A DNA stretch of 64,000 bases from Bowmanella denitrificans (GTDB lineage: Bacteria > Pseudomonadota > Gammaproteobacteria > Enterobacterales > Alteromonadaceae), in NCBI RefSeq assembly GCF_039522935.1, contig NZ_BAAAEI010000006.1:1178001-1242000 (forward strand), in the 5' to 3' direction. The first letter of the stretch is position 1; every line of letters starts with the position of its first letter. Positions 28,019 through 37,103 of the stretch are shown piece by piece. The position numbers and the translations under genes are program-made. Under the pieces are notes generated by a model. That model searched no databases and was not told where the DNA came from. It saw only the letters and a list, made by a program, of their open reading frames with translations.

Positions 28019-29065
28019 TTGACGTTATATCAACTACGCAAGCTGGTTGCCCGCTATTTTCAGGAAATGCGCTGGTACAGTATTGTACTGGCGTTTTTTT
28101 TGTATGGCCTGAGCAGTTGGTTATTGCTGGCATGGGCCGATGAGCAGGCGTTGACCCGCTGGCCGGACTTTCTGTATTTCCTGGTGGTGACCAGTTCCAC
28201 TGTCGGCTACGGCGATCTGTCACCTGGCACTGAAGCCGGTCGCTATGTGGTATCCCTGTTTGTTATCCCGGTCGGCCTCAGCCTCTTTGCCCTGATTCTG
28301 GGGCGAGCAGCGGCCTGGGTATCCAGCCAATGGTTCAAAGGAGTCAAAGGTTTGAAAAAACTTCATGTACAGCAGCATATTCTGGTGATTGGCTGGAATG
28401 GTCAGCGCACCTTGCATTTGCTCAACCTGTTGCTGCGGGAACGCCAGCATATGGCCGAACAGCAGCAAATCGTCCTTTGTGTAAAAGCCGAGATTGATAA
28501 CCCCATGCCAGATTGTATCGACTTTGTGCGGGTGGAATCCTTCAATCTCGATGCCGATATGGACAGAGCCTGCATTAGTGACGCGGCGGTGATTATTATT
28601 GACAACGAACATGACGACATCACCATGACCACTGCGCTGTATGCCAACCAGCGCAATGCCGGCAGCCATATCCTGGCTTATTTTCAGGATGAGAGCCTGG
28701 CGCGTTTACTACAAACACATTGTCCGAATGTGGAATGCACCCCCAGTGTGGCGGTAGAAATGTTGGCCAAGTCGGCCTTTGACCCTGGCTCCAGCGCCCT
28801 GCACCATGACCTGCTCAGTGTGCAGGAAGGCCAGGCGCAATATTCGGTGACCATACCAAATCTGGCTAAGCCACTGTCGGTAGGTCAGGCCTTTCGTGCC
28901 TTGAAAGAAAAGTATGACGCAACGCTGATCGGGCTGGCCGATCACAGTAAAAGAATTGAGCTTAATCCACCGTCAGAAAAGCCACTCAACAGTGGTGACA
29001 AGCTTTACTATATTGCGGTAAATCGTATTCGCCAGATTGACTGGGAGAGTCTGTATGTTCAGTAA
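28019..29065 (+). CDS. Two-transmembrane potassium channel with RCK (TrkA-N) domain (TTG start)
   Basis: This 348-residue protein has two transmembrane helices around a pore loop with the selectivity filter TVGYGDLS (about residues 61-68). An RCK domain starts HILVIGWNGQRTLHLLNLLL (about 121). A TrkA-C-like segment (about 275-348) includes the NSGDKLYYIAV strand. The TTG start at 28019 is supported by AGGGGGAG nine bases upstream. E. coli yjfI-C lacks this gene; here it sits between yjfJ and yjfK homologues, so ion flux is probably part of the envelope-stress module. It overlaps the next gene by 11 bp. Confidence 0.9.
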   Translation: MTLYQLRKLVARYFQEMRWYSIVLAFFLYGLSSWLLLAWADEQALTRWPDFLYFLVVTSSTVGYGDLSPGTEAGRYVVSLFVIPVGLSLFALILGRAAAWVSSQWFKGVKGLKKLHVQQHILVIGWNGQRTLHLLNLLLRERQHMAEQQQIVLCVKAEIDNPMPDCIDFVRVESFNLDADMDRACISDAAVIIIDNEHDDITMTTALYANQRNAGSHILAYFQDESLARLLQTHCPNVECTPSVAVEMLAKSAFDPGSSALHHDLLSVQEGQAQYSVTIPNLAKPLSVGQAFRALKEKYDATLIGLADHSKRIELNPPSEKPLNSGDKLYYIAVNRIRQIDWESLYVQ

Positions 29066-29702
29066 ATGGTTTGGCAAGCAAGAGCAAGTCAAAGGGCCCA
29101 AAGCGCCGGAAATTATGGGCCTGTACCTGGGCGGTTCATTTCAGCTTGATGATTTAAGACTACGCCTGCTGGAGCCTGAACTGATCATCGAAGGAGCTGC
29201 CCGCACTCATCTGATTCAGGCGGTCGGCGAAGTGATGCTGGATACCGGCGGCAAAATCCTGCGGTTTTATACCGACGATGATGCCTTCTTGCAGGTGGTA
29301 TTGGACGGTGGTGACACCGAGCAGCACATTACAGATGTAAAATTGTGGTATTTCTACGAGACCAAAACCGTTGGCTCAGACAGCCAGTGGCAACAGTTAC
29401 TCAGCCGTGAAATTTCCACGCCAAGCTTTGCTCTGGAAAATCATACCTTCAATCGCGTCTGGGACGCCGTAGGCGAAGTGTCGCCGCCGGTGGCCATGAC
29501 CGAAAAAACCTATGAGGAAGACGGCGATATCAGCGACACAGACCAATTTGTGATGCTGTATGAGCGCCCCATAGGCCAGGATGAAGTGGAAGCCTTGCTG
29601 GTTTGTGGTGAAGAGAAAATTATCGATAACCGCGCCGATCGTTGCCTGGTCATTAGCACAGGCTTTAATCTGCAGCCGGCGGATATCCGCATTAACGGTT
29701 GA
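29055..29702 (+). CDS. yjfK: YjfK-like protein (DUF2491)
   Basis: A 215-residue protein with no signal peptide. KAPEIMGLYLGGSFQLDDLRLRLLEP at the N-terminus and the late ADRCLVISTGFNL strand fit DUF2491 (E. coli YjfK). I chose ATG 29055 (MFSKWFGKQEQ), with GGGAG upstream; a frame from 29037 would add six residues. It overlaps the channel gene by 11 bp. Function unknown. Confidence 0.85.
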   Translation: MFSKWFGKQEQVKGPKAPEIMGLYLGGSFQLDDLRLRLLEPELIIEGAARTHLIQAVGEVMLDTGGKILRFYTDDDAFLQVVLDGGDTEQHITDVKLWYFYETKTVGSDSQWQQLLSREISTPSFALENHTFNRVWDAVGEVSPPVAMTEKTYEEDGDISDTDQFVMLYERPIGQDEVEALLVCGEEKIIDNRADRCLVISTGFNLQPADIRING

Positions 29703-29770
29703 GCCAACGGGTACTAAACAAGCCACATATGCTTTAGCATTGTGGCTGACATAAGAATAAGGAGACCTAT

Positions 29771-30187
29771 ATGGATGTCATCACTCAATCTCTGGCCGGA
29801 CTTGGCAACTTTGCCCTGTACTTTGCGGTGTCTATTGCCCTGCTGTTTATTTTTAAAATTCTGTATGCCTTTGTCACTCCCCACGATGAGTGGAAACTGG
29901 TAAAGGAAGAAAAAAGCATTGCTGCTGCTGTTGGGTTTGGCGGTGCCATGGTCGGCTTCAGCCTGGCACTGGCGGGCGCGGCCACCAACGCCGTGTCACT
30001 GGTGGATTTTGCCCTGTGGGGTGCGGTGGCTCTGATAGCGCAGCTGCTGGCTTTTGCCCTGTTGCGCTTCACTTTTATGCCCAAGATTGTTGAGCGTATC
30101 AACAATAACGAAATTTCTGCTGGGATCATGCTAGCCGCCATGTCTGTTGCAGTGGGCCTGTTGAACGCGGCCTGCATGTCTTACTAG
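29771..30187 (+). CDS. yjfL: YjfL-like membrane protein (DUF350)
   Basis: A 138-residue protein with four transmembrane helices (about 13-32, 52-73, 80-100, 115-136) and a cytoplasmic TPHDEWKLVKEEKSIAAAVG loop characteristic of DUF350. ATAAGGAGACCTAT precedes the ATG. Position in the operon matches E. coli yjfL. Role unknown, possibly a partner of the PspA-like protein at the membrane. Confidence 0.9.
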   Translation: MDVITQSLAGLGNFALYFAVSIALLFIFKILYAFVTPHDEWKLVKEEKSIAAAVGFGGAMVGFSLALAGAATNAVSLVDFALWGAVALIAQLLAFALLRFTFMPKIVERINNNEISAGIMLAAMSVAVGLLNAACMSY

Positions 30188-30195
30188 GAGGGCGT

Positions 30196-30807
30196 ATGGA
30201 ACAGCGCAAACAAAAACGCTCGGTCAGTATAAATCTGGCCAGTATGCGTAAGGGCTTTGCCCCCAAACCTCTGGCCGTGGGTGTGGCGACGGTATTGCTC
30301 AGTGCCTGTGGCGGTAATCGTCAGGACGCCGACGTCTATACCTCGGCCAATGACTGTATTGAGAAAAACCCTGAGTTTGCCGAGCAATGTACAGCGGCCT
30401 ATCAGCAGGCACTGGAAGAAGCGGCGCGTACCGCCCCCAAATACAATAACGCCACCGACTGCGAATACGACTTCGGCCAGCAGCAGTGCCACCAGGTGGA
30501 ATCCGGCGGCGGCTCTTTTTTCGTGCCGTTTATGGCCGGATATATGCTGAGTAACCTGATGTCACCGCGTGGCTATCATTCCCAACCGCTGTTTACGTCC
30601 TATTCGCCCTACTCCCCTTATCGCTATCGCTGGACCACCGCAGACGGCTGGGACTATGGCTATTACAAAGACCGGCGGCTGAAAGTGGACAAGGATGCCT
30701 TTAAACCTAAGCCAGCGGTAAACCGCACCATCAAACGGGGTGGGTTTGGCAGTACGGTCCGGGCCAAATCCAGTTGGGGGAGCAGTTCTAAAGGATGGGG
30801 TGGGTAA
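30196..30807 (+). CDS. yjfM: YjfM-like protein (DUF1190)
   Basis: A 203-residue protein. A cationic start leads into ATVLLSACGGN, a possible lipoprotein site, then SANDCIEKNPEFAEQC and NATDCEYDFGQQQCHQVESG. The latter are the Cys-containing DUF1190 signature. The C-terminal third is Ser/Gly/Arg-rich (SSWGSSSKGWGG at the end). It starts 8 bp after the DUF350 gene. Known from E. coli yjfM; cellular role unknown. Confidence 0.88.
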   Translation: MEQRKQKRSVSINLASMRKGFAPKPLAVGVATVLLSACGGNRQDADVYTSANDCIEKNPEFAEQCTAAYQQALEEAARTAPKYNNATDCEYDFGQQQCHQVESGGGSFFVPFMAGYMLSNLMSPRGYHSQPLFTSYSPYSPYRYRWTTADGWDYGYYKDRRLKVDKDAFKPKPAVNRTIKRGGFGSTVRAKSSWGSSSKGWGG

Positions 30808-30817
30808 GGTATTTAGG

Positions 30818-30942
30818 TTGGCTGTTAGCCGTTGGCTGAATTCTGGAAATACAATGAGAAATTGGCAGAATCGGCCATTGGCGCAGCGAATGACTCATAA
30901 CTGACAACTGACAACTGACAACTGACAACTGACAACTGACAA
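30818..30942. repeat. Heptamer repeats upstream of glutathionylspermidine synthase gene
   Basis: Three in-phase degenerate heptamers (TTGGCTG, TTAGCCG, TTGGCTG) lie at 30818-30838. At 30894-30942 come CTCATAA and six perfect CTGACAA units, ending eight bases before the ATG at 30951. No separate Shine-Dalgarno sequence is visible, so the array occupies the initiation region. On the other strand both sets fit the TTRKNNG pattern. Confidence 0.9.
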
Positions 30943-30950
30943 CTATTTTC

Positions 30951-32114
30951 ATGCTAAGACTGCCCATCACCCCCAGGGCCAACTGGCAACAGAAAGCTGC
31001 CGAGTTTGGCTTTTATTTTCATACTATGTATGGCGAACCCTACTGGGATGAAAGTGCCTATTATCAGTTTACCCTCAGGCAGATAGAGGATGATCTGGAA
31101 GGCCCCACCGAGCTGTTGCACCAGATGTGTCTGGAAGCGTTGGACGTGGTTATACGGGACGAACGCTGGTTAGCAAAATTCGCCGTGCCTGAGCCATTTT
31201 GGCAACAAATAGCCGACTCCTGGCAACGACGTGATCCTAGTCTCTATTCGCGCCTGGATCTGGTCTATCAGGGCCAGGGGCCTGCCAAACTACTGGAAAA
31301 CAATGCCGATACGCCGACGTCTTTGTATGAATCCGGCTTCTGGCAATGGCTGTGGCTGGAAGATCAGGTGAATCAGGGGCAGATAAGCAAAGGGGCCGAT
31401 CAGTTCAACTCCTTGCAGGAAAAGCTGGTTAAGCGTTTTGCCGACATTGCTGCACATTATCAGATAAAGCATATGCATTTCGCCTGCTGCGAGGACACCG
31501 TGGAGGACAGAGGCACAGTGCAATACCTGCAGGACTGTGCTCGTGAGGCCGGTGTCTTAAATGATTTTGTGTTTATCGAACAAATTGGTCTGAGTGAAAG
31601 CGGCCACTTTACCGATCTTAACGACCACAGTATTGAGACGTTATTTAAGCTCTATCCCTGGGAATTTATGCAACGGGAAGCGTTTGCCGACGCGATTCCC
31701 GGCGCCGGGGTAAACTGGCTGGAACCCCTGTGGAAAAGTTTGCTGTCGAACAAGGCCATCTTACCCATGTTGTGGCGACTGTATCCTGACCACCCTAACC
31801 TGCTGCCAGCCTGGTTTGAAGATGAACTGCCCAACAGCATTGCTGGCAAACTGGTGAAAAAACCGCTGTATTCAAGGGAAGGTGCCAATATCAGTGTTTA
31901 TCAGGGCGGGCAGCCCATAGTACAAAGTGACGGCCCCTATGGCGAGGAAGGCTTTATTTACCAGGCCTGGAACGCACTGCCACGTTTTGCCGATAATCAT
32001 ACTCTGATAGGCTCATGGCTGGTCAATGACCAGGCGGCGGGGATTTCTGTGCGGGAAGATAAACACATCATTACCCAGGATATGTCCAGGTACTTGCCAC
32101 ATATTATATTGTGA
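30951..32114 (+). CDS. yjfC: Glutathionylspermidine synthase-type ATP-grasp protein (YjfC-like)
   Basis: The 387-residue protein matches the GSP-synthase family: YWDESAYYQFTLRQIEDDL, LLENNADTPTSLYESGFWQW, CCEDTVEDRGTVQYLQDC, FKLYPWEFM, WKSLLSNKAILPMLW, and KKPLYSREGANISVY. These are the ATP-grasp binding strands. It lacks the N-terminal amidase domain of bifunctional Gss, as YjfC does. The family makes peptide bonds between a glutathione-like carboxylate and a polyamine; for YjfC-type proteins the true substrate is unproven. The start is conserved but no good ribosome-binding site is visible: a heptamer array ends eight bases upstream. Confidence 0.93.
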   Translation: MLRLPITPRANWQQKAAEFGFYFHTMYGEPYWDESAYYQFTLRQIEDDLEGPTELLHQMCLEALDVVIRDERWLAKFAVPEPFWQQIADSWQRRDPSLYSRLDLVYQGQGPAKLLENNADTPTSLYESGFWQWLWLEDQVNQGQISKGADQFNSLQEKLVKRFADIAAHYQIKHMHFACCEDTVEDRGTVQYLQDCAREAGVLNDFVFIEQIGLSESGHFTDLNDHSIETLFKLYPWEFMQREAFADAIPGAGVNWLEPLWKSLLSNKAILPMLWRLYPDHPNLLPAWFEDELPNSIAGKLVKKPLYSREGANISVYQGGQPIVQSDGPYGEEGFIYQAWNALPRFADNHTLIGSWLVNDQAAGISVREDKHIITQDMSRYLPHIIL

Positions 32115-32171
32115 GGCATTAGGCGGAGATGAACAGATTATATTGTGAGGCATTAGGCGGAGATGAACAGA
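32104..32171. repeat. Perfect 34-bp tandem duplication at a gene junction
   Basis: The 34 bases at 32104-32137 are repeated exactly at 32138-32171. The first copy holds the stop codon of the yjfC-like gene and an ATG; the second ends at the ATG of the rhomboid gene. The duplication places a spurious in-frame ATG (32129) upstream of the true start. Confidence 0.97.
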
Positions 32172-32740
32172 TGCTGAAAAATCAAGTGAAGGTGCTGCTG
32201 TGGTTGCTGGCTTCTTTTGTTCTGGTTGAGCTGGTGAATCTGCTCAGTGGTCGGGCCCTGAATCACTTCGCTATTCTGCCGCGCGAAGTGACATCGCTGC
32301 CCGGCATCCTGTTTATGCCCTGGCTGCATGGCAGCCTTGGCCACTTTATCGCCAATATAGTGCCGCTGGCTATTTTCTGGTTACTGATGCTGGAATATGG
32401 TTTGAAGCGCACCTTATGGGTAAGTGTTTGGATTGTACTTGTTACCGGGCTGATGGTCTGGCTGTTCGGCCGTTTTGCCTATCATGTGGGCGCCAGTGGT
32501 TTGATTTACGGTCAGTTTGGTTTTCTGGTACTGGCCGGTTTTTATAGCCGCCAGTTAATTAAGTTACTGATTTCCCTGGCGGTAGGCTTTTTATACGGCG
32601 GAATGGTACTGGGCGTGCTGCCCAGCCAGCCTTTTGTGTCCTGGGAAGCGCACTTATTCGGTTTTATTGCCGGCCTGCTGGCAGCGAAATTCTGGCACGG
32701 TAGCAATACCAGCAAAAACTGGTCAAACAGGGCGCAATAG
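32171..32740 (+). CDS. Rhomboid-family intramembrane serine protease
   Basis: A 189-residue membrane protein with six hydrophobic segments. The catalytic Ser lies in HVGASGLIYGQFG (about residues 112-124) and the catalytic His in SWEAHLFGFIAGLLAA (about 162-177). HGSLGHFIANI is the conserved loop after helix 1. I start at ATG 32171 with GGCGGAG upstream; an ATG at 32129 is in frame only because of the 34-bp duplication. It follows the glutathionylspermidine synthase gene by about 56 bp. Confidence 0.9.
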   Translation: MLKNQVKVLLWLLASFVLVELVNLLSGRALNHFAILPREVTSLPGILFMPWLHGSLGHFIANIVPLAIFWLLMLEYGLKRTLWVSVWIVLVTGLMVWLFGRFAYHVGASGLIYGQFGFLVLAGFYSRQLIKLLISLAVGFLYGGMVLGVLPSQPFVSWEAHLFGFIAGLLAAKFWHGSNTSKNWSNRAQ

Positions 32741-32842
32741 CGTTAAAATCCCAACCCTTTCAGATACCCATTCGATTGGCCAAAGCCAGTTGCCAATGGA
32801 ATGGGGTTATCCCGCGAATTAAACCATAAAGAGAGTGTTCCC

Positions 32843-33565
32843 ATGGGTAGAGCGTTTGAAGTCCGCAAGGTAGCGATGGCCAAAACCCAGGCCGTAAAAA
32901 GCAAAGTGTATTCTAAGTACGGAAAAGAAATTTATGTCGCCGCTAAAAGTGGTGGCCCGGATCCGGACACCAACGTCGCACTGAAGCGTTTGATGGAAAA
33001 AGCCAAAAAGGATCAGGTACCGGCTCATGTGGTAGAAAAAGCCATAGAAAAAGCCAAGGGTGCCGGTGGCGAAGACTATACCCCAGCTCGCTATGAAGGA
33101 TACGGTCCCGGCAACTGCATGGTGATTGTTGACTGTCTGACCGACAACAACAACCGTACAATTACGGACGTACGTAACTGCTTTACCAAAACCAATTCGA
33201 AAATCGGCGCCCCCGGTGCTGTTATGCATATGTTTGATCACCAGGCCATATTTGCCTTTAAGGGTGACGATGACGAGCCGGTATTGGAAGCACTGATGAT
33301 GGCAGATGCGGATGTGACCGATGTGGAAGTGGAAGACGGTATGGTCACTGTGTTTGCTCCTCATACCGAGTTTTACAAAGTAAAAACGGCACTCACCGAG
33401 GCCTTTGACGGTATTGAGTTTGAAACCGAAGAAATCACCTTCGTACCGCAAACCACCACTAAGGTCAGTGGCGATGATGTTGCCATGTTTGAAAAGTTTA
33501 TGAATATGCTGAACGACTGTGACGACGTTCAGGATATTTATCACAACGCCGATATCGACGCCTAA
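32843..33565 (+). CDS. YebC/PmpR-family protein (YeeN-like)
   Basis: A 240-residue cytoplasmic protein of the YebC family: MGRAFEVRKVAMAKTQAVKS, DPDTNVALKRLMEKAKKDQV, YEGYGPGNCMVIVDCLTDNN and NRTITDVRNCFTKTNSKIG. Family members bind DNA or assist the ribosome at polyproline. The start MGRAFEVRK is the family N-terminus; a frame from 32801 adds 14 atypical residues. AAAGAGAG precedes the ATG. Sequence resembles the YeeN subgroup more than YebC itself. Confidence 0.92.
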   Translation: MGRAFEVRKVAMAKTQAVKSKVYSKYGKEIYVAAKSGGPDPDTNVALKRLMEKAKKDQVPAHVVEKAIEKAKGAGGEDYTPARYEGYGPGNCMVIVDCLTDNNNRTITDVRNCFTKTNSKIGAPGAVMHMFDHQAIFAFKGDDDEPVLEALMMADADVTDVEVEDGMVTVFAPHTEFYKVKTALTEAFDGIEFETEEITFVPQTTTKVSGDDVAMFEKFMNMLNDCDDVQDIYHNADIDA

Positions 33566-33743
33566 CTATTTGGCCGCCGTATCACGGCGGCTTTCTACCC
33601 TCTTTTTGTCTGACTTGCATCCCTGCCATAAAAGGGCGAAGATGAATTATGCCTGCAATTCGCCTTGGATGGGCTAAACCCGAGTAGTGACGATGTTTTT
33701 TTACGCCGACCCACCGCGAGCTTGCCACCATGTCGAAGCTAGT

Positions 33744-34550
33744 ATGCCGACCAGCAAATACCGGGTGATAAATCGGCTTAGTGCCCTGTTCAGAATTTTT
33801 AGCCTGTACTGTCTGTGCCACTCTGCTTTCAGCCATGCCGACACCCCCACCTGGCAATTGGTAACCGAGCACTTTCCCCCATTTAGTTATGAACAACAGG
33901 GCCAGATGAAGGGCTTCTCCTCCGATTTGGTCAAGCTGCTGATGGAAGACAATAACCTGACTTACCAGTTTTCCCTCTATCCCTGGGCAAGAGCCTATCA
34001 ACTGGCGCTGGATACCCCCAATACATTGCTCTATTCGGTGGGGCGCACCGAAGAGCGTGAAGCAAGCTTTTATTGGGTCGGGCCGCTGGCCAGTATTAAT
34101 GTCTGGTTATGGCAACCGCCTGGCGATCCGGCATTGGATCTGCAGGACAGCCAGCAAATGCGAAAATTCAGAATTGCGGTGATCCGCAAAAGTGCCGTGG
34201 AAAAGAAACTGGCCATTGATAAGCGCTTTACTAAGGAAAACACCTACCCGGTCACGGAAATTGAAGATGCCTTGTTAATGCTGTCGCACCGACGGGTGGA
34301 CGGCGTTCTGATGGCCAGCAATATGGAAAAAGACAAAGCTACACTGCTGGAGAAGCTCAAGGACAAAGTAGAAAAGCGTCAGATGGTTATGGAACTCCCC
34401 CTGTATGCGGCCTTGCACAAAGCATCAGGTAAGGAAACCGCCGAGCATCTGCAGCAGTCCCTGTTCAAGCTGCGTGGCAATGGCAAATATCAGCAATTGC
34501 TGGACGAGTATGGACTGGGACCGGAACTGGTGATGCGCCATCTGAAGTAA
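33744..34550 (+). CDS. Periplasmic solute-binding-like protein (SBP_bac_3 type)
   Basis: The 268-residue protein has a signal peptide (from MPTSKYRVINRL; cleavage after SAFSHA). Its body matches the extracellular solute-binding family 3: LVTEHFPPFSYEQQGQMKGF, DLVKLLMEDNNLTYQFSLYP, WARAYQLALD, SVGRTEEREASFYWVGPLA. No ABC permease or ATPase gene is nearby. Such stand-alone proteins in Alteromonadales are often sensory or of unknown ligand. It lies about 95 bp before a TPR histidine kinase on the same strand, so it may feed that kinase. Confidence 0.85.
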   Translation: MPTSKYRVINRLSALFRIFSLYCLCHSAFSHADTPTWQLVTEHFPPFSYEQQGQMKGFSSDLVKLLMEDNNLTYQFSLYPWARAYQLALDTPNTLLYSVGRTEEREASFYWVGPLASINVWLWQPPGDPALDLQDSQQMRKFRIAVIRKSAVEKKLAIDKRFTKENTYPVTEIEDALLMLSHRRVDGVLMASNMEKDKATLLEKLKDKVEKRQMVMELPLYAALHKASGKETAEHLQQSLFKLRGNGKYQQLLDEYGLGPELVMRHLK

Positions 34551-34646
34551 GCCCGGATAAAGGCCCCTTCGCTGCTCACATAACTGCATGAAATTTGTGG
34601 CTATTGCTATGCTTAATAGGCAGTGTTCCTTTACCCATACGTTTTT

Positions 34647-36680
34647 ATGCGTCTTTTGTATGCAATTGTTGTGCTTTGGCTATATCTTCCTCAGGCCCAT
34701 TGTGCGCCATTTAGCGAGGAAGAATTTGAGTCACTACGAGCTCAAATAAGGGCCGTGGCAGCAAACTCTCCGGCCCAGGCGGCAGACAAAACCGACGAGC
34801 TGCTTCAGCTTCATCAGATGCAACTCACCCAGGCACAAAAAATCCGTCTGCTCTATGGTAAAGCCTGGTTTCAGATTCAGGTGGACGACATTGATTTGGC
34901 CATGCAAACCCTGGCACAGTGCAAACATATGAGCCAGACGGTAGACAGTGACACCATTCTGTTCAGCTATTACAGCATCAGCGCGTCGGCTTTCAGTAAT
35001 CTGGCCATGTACCAGCGCGCGCTGGAAAATTTTCTCGAAAGCTACCGTATCGCCCGGTTGATGGATACCGAGCAGTATGTGCGCCAGACCGAGAACAATA
35101 TTGGCCACATTTATTTAAAAATGGGCCGCTATATTCAGGCGCAGGAATATTTCCAGCGTTTTTATGATGACGCCAAGGCCAGAGAGCTTCCTTCGCAAAT
35201 GGCCACTGGGCTGAACAATCTGGGTGAAGCCTGGTACGGCCAGCAGTTGTATCAGGAAGCGCTCAGGGCCCATCAGCAGAGCCTGGCAATCCGCGAGCAG
35301 CATCAATTTACCTACCACTCCTCCTGGTCACACCATAATCTGGGACGTACCTACCTGGCCCTTGGTGACATACAAAAAGCGCAGAGGCATTTAACCCTGG
35401 CTATTCAGATCCGGCAGCAGAGTAACCCGTCCGAAAGCATTGGCCCAATGTTGGATCTGGCCAGAATCAAAATCGACCAATCTGACTGGCAATCGGCCGA
35501 GCCGCTACTCACCGAAGCCCTGAGTCTGGCCCAAAGCAGCCAGCGATTCCAGGAGCGCGCCGATGCCTATCAGTTGCTGATGCGCTATCACCAGGCCCAG
35601 GAAAACTGGCCGGCGGCGCTGAGCGCGGCAAATCAATATGCGCAGAGCAAGTTTGATCTGCTTAACCGCCAGGCCCAAATCGGTGTGGCATTCTATGCAG
35701 CACAACTGGACTTAGCCGCTAAAGACAATGATATTGCCAGGCTCACCCAGCAAAATGCCATTGCCAGTGCCAAAACAGAATCGGCCCGCCAGCAAATGCT
35801 GACCCTAATTGTGGCAGTCACCTTGGTGGGGGTGATCACCCTGCTGTTTATTGCCAGAATCAGAGCCAAAAATCAGCAGTTGAGTCAGACCTTGCAGCAC
35901 CTTAAAAGCACCCAGCGCAAACTGGCCGACGCGGAAAAGATGTCAGCCATGACCACCCTGGTATCCGGTATGGCTCATCAACTGAACACCCCGCTTGGAC
36001 TGGTCATTACGTCGGTATCCACGCTGAAAGACCGGCTCAGTCAAACCAAAGAAAAACTGCATAATAAGCAACTGAGTGGCAACCAACTGAGTCGCTTCCT
36101 TGAAGAAGCAGATGAAATACTGGCGCTTACCAATCGCAATACCGAGCGGGCCGCTGATATGATTGCCAGATTCAAACTTATCTCCACCAGCCTGGAATCG
36201 TCTGAAATGAAACACTTCGATGTGGTGGGTTTTCTTAATGACCGGCTGCAATTATTAAAGCGCACCCTGAATAAGGACGTGGATATTGTAATTCAGGGAG
36301 AACCCGTGGAGATTTACTCTTATCCTGATGTACTGTTTAAAGCCATCTCACAGTTGCTGGAGAATTCCTGTGAACATGGCTTTAGCCAACAACAGGCTGC
36401 CCAGGTCAGTATCCGTGTGATTCAAAGTGGTAAAAATCTAACGCTGGTGTATCAGGACAACGGCTCGGGTATCAGTAAAGACAAACAAAAACATATTTTC
36501 AACCCCTTCTACACCAGCCAGCTGGGCAAAGGCAATCTGGGCCTTGGCCTGAATATTCTGTATAACGCAGTAGTGCATATTCTGGGGGGGGAAGTCTATC
36601 TTGAACCCACAGACAGCGGCGCTTGCTTTGTAATTGTCCTGCCGTTGAAAATTAATAACCATAGCATTAATAGTGACTAA
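34647..36680 (+). CDS. Membrane sensor histidine kinase with periplasmic TPR repeats
   Basis: A 677-residue protein: signal-anchor (residues 1-19, ending PQAHC), TPR-like helical repeats (about 60-330; for example NNIGHIYLKMGRYIQAQEYF), a transmembrane helix (about 390-410, TLIVAVTLVGVITLLFIA) and a coiled linker. The kinase core follows: GMAHQLNTPLG (phospho-His about 443), the N box LLENSCEHGF, the G1 box DNGSGIS, the F box FNPFYTS and the G2 box LGLGLNI. All catalytic boxes are intact. No response regulator gene is adjacent. ATG 34647 begins the signal sequence; a GTG at 34623 is a longer option. Confidence 0.92.
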   Translation: MRLLYAIVVLWLYLPQAHCAPFSEEEFESLRAQIRAVAANSPAQAADKTDELLQLHQMQLTQAQKIRLLYGKAWFQIQVDDIDLAMQTLAQCKHMSQTVDSDTILFSYYSISASAFSNLAMYQRALENFLESYRIARLMDTEQYVRQTENNIGHIYLKMGRYIQAQEYFQRFYDDAKARELPSQMATGLNNLGEAWYGQQLYQEALRAHQQSLAIREQHQFTYHSSWSHHNLGRTYLALGDIQKAQRHLTLAIQIRQQSNPSESIGPMLDLARIKIDQSDWQSAEPLLTEALSLAQSSQRFQERADAYQLLMRYHQAQENWPAALSAANQYAQSKFDLLNRQAQIGVAFYAAQLDLAAKDNDIARLTQQNAIASAKTESARQQMLTLIVAVTLVGVITLLFIARIRAKNQQLSQTLQHLKSTQRKLADAEKMSAMTTLVSGMAHQLNTPLGLVITSVSTLKDRLSQTKEKLHNKQLSGNQLSRFLEEADEILALTNRNTERAADMIARFKLISTSLESSEMKHFDVVGFLNDRLQLLKRTLNKDVDIVIQGEPVEIYSYPDVLFKAISQLLENSCEHGFSQQQAAQVSIRVIQSGKNLTLVYQDNGSGISKDKQKHIFNPFYTSQLGKGNLGLGLNILYNAVVHILGGEVYLEPTDSGACFVIVLPLKINNHSINSD

Positions 36681-37103
36681 CAAGGCCTTTCGTTCCCCGC
36701 CCAGCCAATAATAGTTAACAAAAACAAAACAACTTATTGACCACTTTATATCAAAATGCTAGCGTAAATCTATCTGGACCTGTTTAGCATGGAACGCTAT
36801 GTATTACCTCTATTTTGACTTCCGTTCTGCTTATCCCCAACAAGACCTTGAAGGCTTGTATGGTGCGTCATGCTTAAATCACTGTCCTAACGCGTTAAGT
36901 TTCTCTGGCCTCGGCCATAGAGCCACATTGTGGGTTTGCTAGTTAATCTCTAGGTTATTGGAAATACATGCGTCACGAAAGGCTCGGGAAAATAACAGCT
37001 GGTATACACTGAAGCCAAACCAAACAGTATTCGCTGTCCATAGACTGAATAACAGGATGCTGAAATGCGCCCTGATTAAATTGATTAAGCAGGAGTTAAA
37101 AAC
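36681..37103. other. AT-rich intergenic region before the secreted-paralogue array
   Basis: About 420 bp. A possible promoter is TTGACC (36737-36742) with TAGCGT 17 bp later, but the -10 is poor. CTAACGCGTTAAG near 36886 is palindromic. No gene could be supported. Confidence 0.4.

Noticed and set aside
36799..36942. 47-codon open frame with three cysteines upstream of the secreted-paralogue array
   Set aside because: No good ribosome-binding site, no recognisable leader, and no second copy nearby; it cannot be told from chance.
36880..36960. Integron attC-like core (CCTAAC followed by GTTAAGT)
   Set aside because: The two cores are adjacent rather than flanking a cassette, no second core at a suitable distance was found, and no such site lies between the four paralogues.
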